Assembly (NCBI GenBank): GCA_046050125.1 | Contig: JBJOQB010000087.1 | Coordinates: 1-6,470 of the forward strand | From: JAHFQJ01 sp046050125 | GTDB taxonomy: Bacteria > Pseudomonadota > Gammaproteobacteria > Burkholderiales > Burkholderiaceae | Length of the DNA: 6,470 bases | Reading direction: 5' to 3' | Notes under the pieces: model-generated | Databases searched by the model: none | What the model was told of the DNA's origin: nothing | Seen by the model: only the letters and a program-made list of their open reading frames with translations | Shown here: positions 6,224-6,470 of the stretch, in pieces | How positions within the stretch are numbered: position 1 is the first letter of the stretch | Layout of the letters: each line of letters begins with the position of its first letter | Made by a program: the position numbers and the translations under genes

Positions 6224-6470
6224 GAGGGTGTTATTTAAGGAGAGTTGAGCATAAGATAGTCTGAAATTTGTTAAATTCATCAGGTTTATTAATGTTAACC
6301 CATAACTTCATGCTTAGTTCTACCATTTGTTCTGAACGAGATATAATCTTAGTTTTGCGAGTAAATCTACCTATATTATGCCGAGTATTGCTATTATCTT
6401 GCTCTATACTTATTGTGTGTGCCTTTCCTATAATATGCCTATCTTGCGGTAATACTGCTCTAAAAGCCTC
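6224..6470 (-). mobile_element. IS1-family insertion sequence, 3' end (continues beyond window)
   Basis: The transposase reading frame enters from the right edge and stops at 6231. The element's terminus must lie just past it; GAGGGTGTTATTT at 6224-6236 is a plausible terminal inverted repeat that would overlap the stop codon. The other end and any target-site duplication are outside the window, so the boundary is an estimate. Confidence 0.6.
6231..6470 (-). CDS. IS1-family transposase, C-terminal part (partial)
   Basis: The last 79 residues of the transposase are visible; the start lies beyond position 6470. The sequence GKAHTISIEQDNSNTRHNIG followed by RFTRKTKIISRSEQMVELSM and KLW matches the C-terminal block of IS1-family (InsB-type) DDE transposases. 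In that block the Glu of the ISIEQDNS segment is the expected third catalytic acid and RFTRKTK is the conserved basic stretch after it. The frame is intact from the window edge to TAA at 6231-6233. The first two catalytic Asp residues are off-window, so activity cannot be judged, nor can I say whether it is one frame or an InsA-InsB' frameshift product. It is encoded about 190 bases upstream of the orphan membrane-protein gene, in the same orientation. Confidence 0.88.
   Translation of the reverse strand, partial: EAFRAVLPQDRHIIGKAHTISIEQDNSNTRHNIGRFTRKTKIISRSEQMVELSMKLWVNINKPDEFNKFQTILCSTLLK

Overview
The window is strongly A+T-rich. It carries one housekeeping gene, one large orphan gene, the 3' end of an insertion sequence, and the wreck of a large calcium-binding protein gene. 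The alanyl-tRNA synthetase reads like a betaproteobacterial enzyme (Neisseriales/Burkholderiales type): its N-terminal block, the [22 protein letters not shown] segment and the [26 protein letters not shown] segment follow that pattern as I know it from memory. Two intergenic palindromes match the neisserial dRS3 consensus ATTCCC-N8-GGGAAT. I infer a low-GC, probably host-associated betaproteobacterium; no search was possible.

Layout from left to right. Positions 1-111 are pyrimidine-rich and hold no gene I recognise. Positions 112-486 (+) hold a frameshifted and internally deleted remnant of the C-terminal end of a large EF-hand/RTX-like protein. Positions 487-733 are intergenic, with a 26-bp dRS3-like palindrome (561-586) and an A+T-rich 11-bp hairpin (671-702) just downstream of alaS. 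Positions 734-3529 (-) are alaS, complete, best started at an ATG with a good ribosome-binding site. It carries an unusual insertion of roughly 35-40 residues in the catalytic half. Positions 3530-4029 are a 500-bp intergenic stretch rich in inverted repeats, including a 65-bp mosaic of two dRS3-like hairpins. Positions 4030-6042 (-) are a 670-residue membrane-associated protein that I do not recognise. Positions 6224-6470 (-) are the 3' end of an IS1-family element, whose transposase runs off the window.

The genes do not form an obvious pathway. alaS and the 670-residue gene point the same way but are separated by about 500 bp of repeat-rich DNA, so they are probably transcribed separately. 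A decayed surface or secreted protein gene, dRS3-like repeats, an IS end and an orphan membrane protein around one essential gene suggest a rearrangement-prone segment of a reducing genome. The two most interesting items are the orphan protein and the AlaRS insertion.
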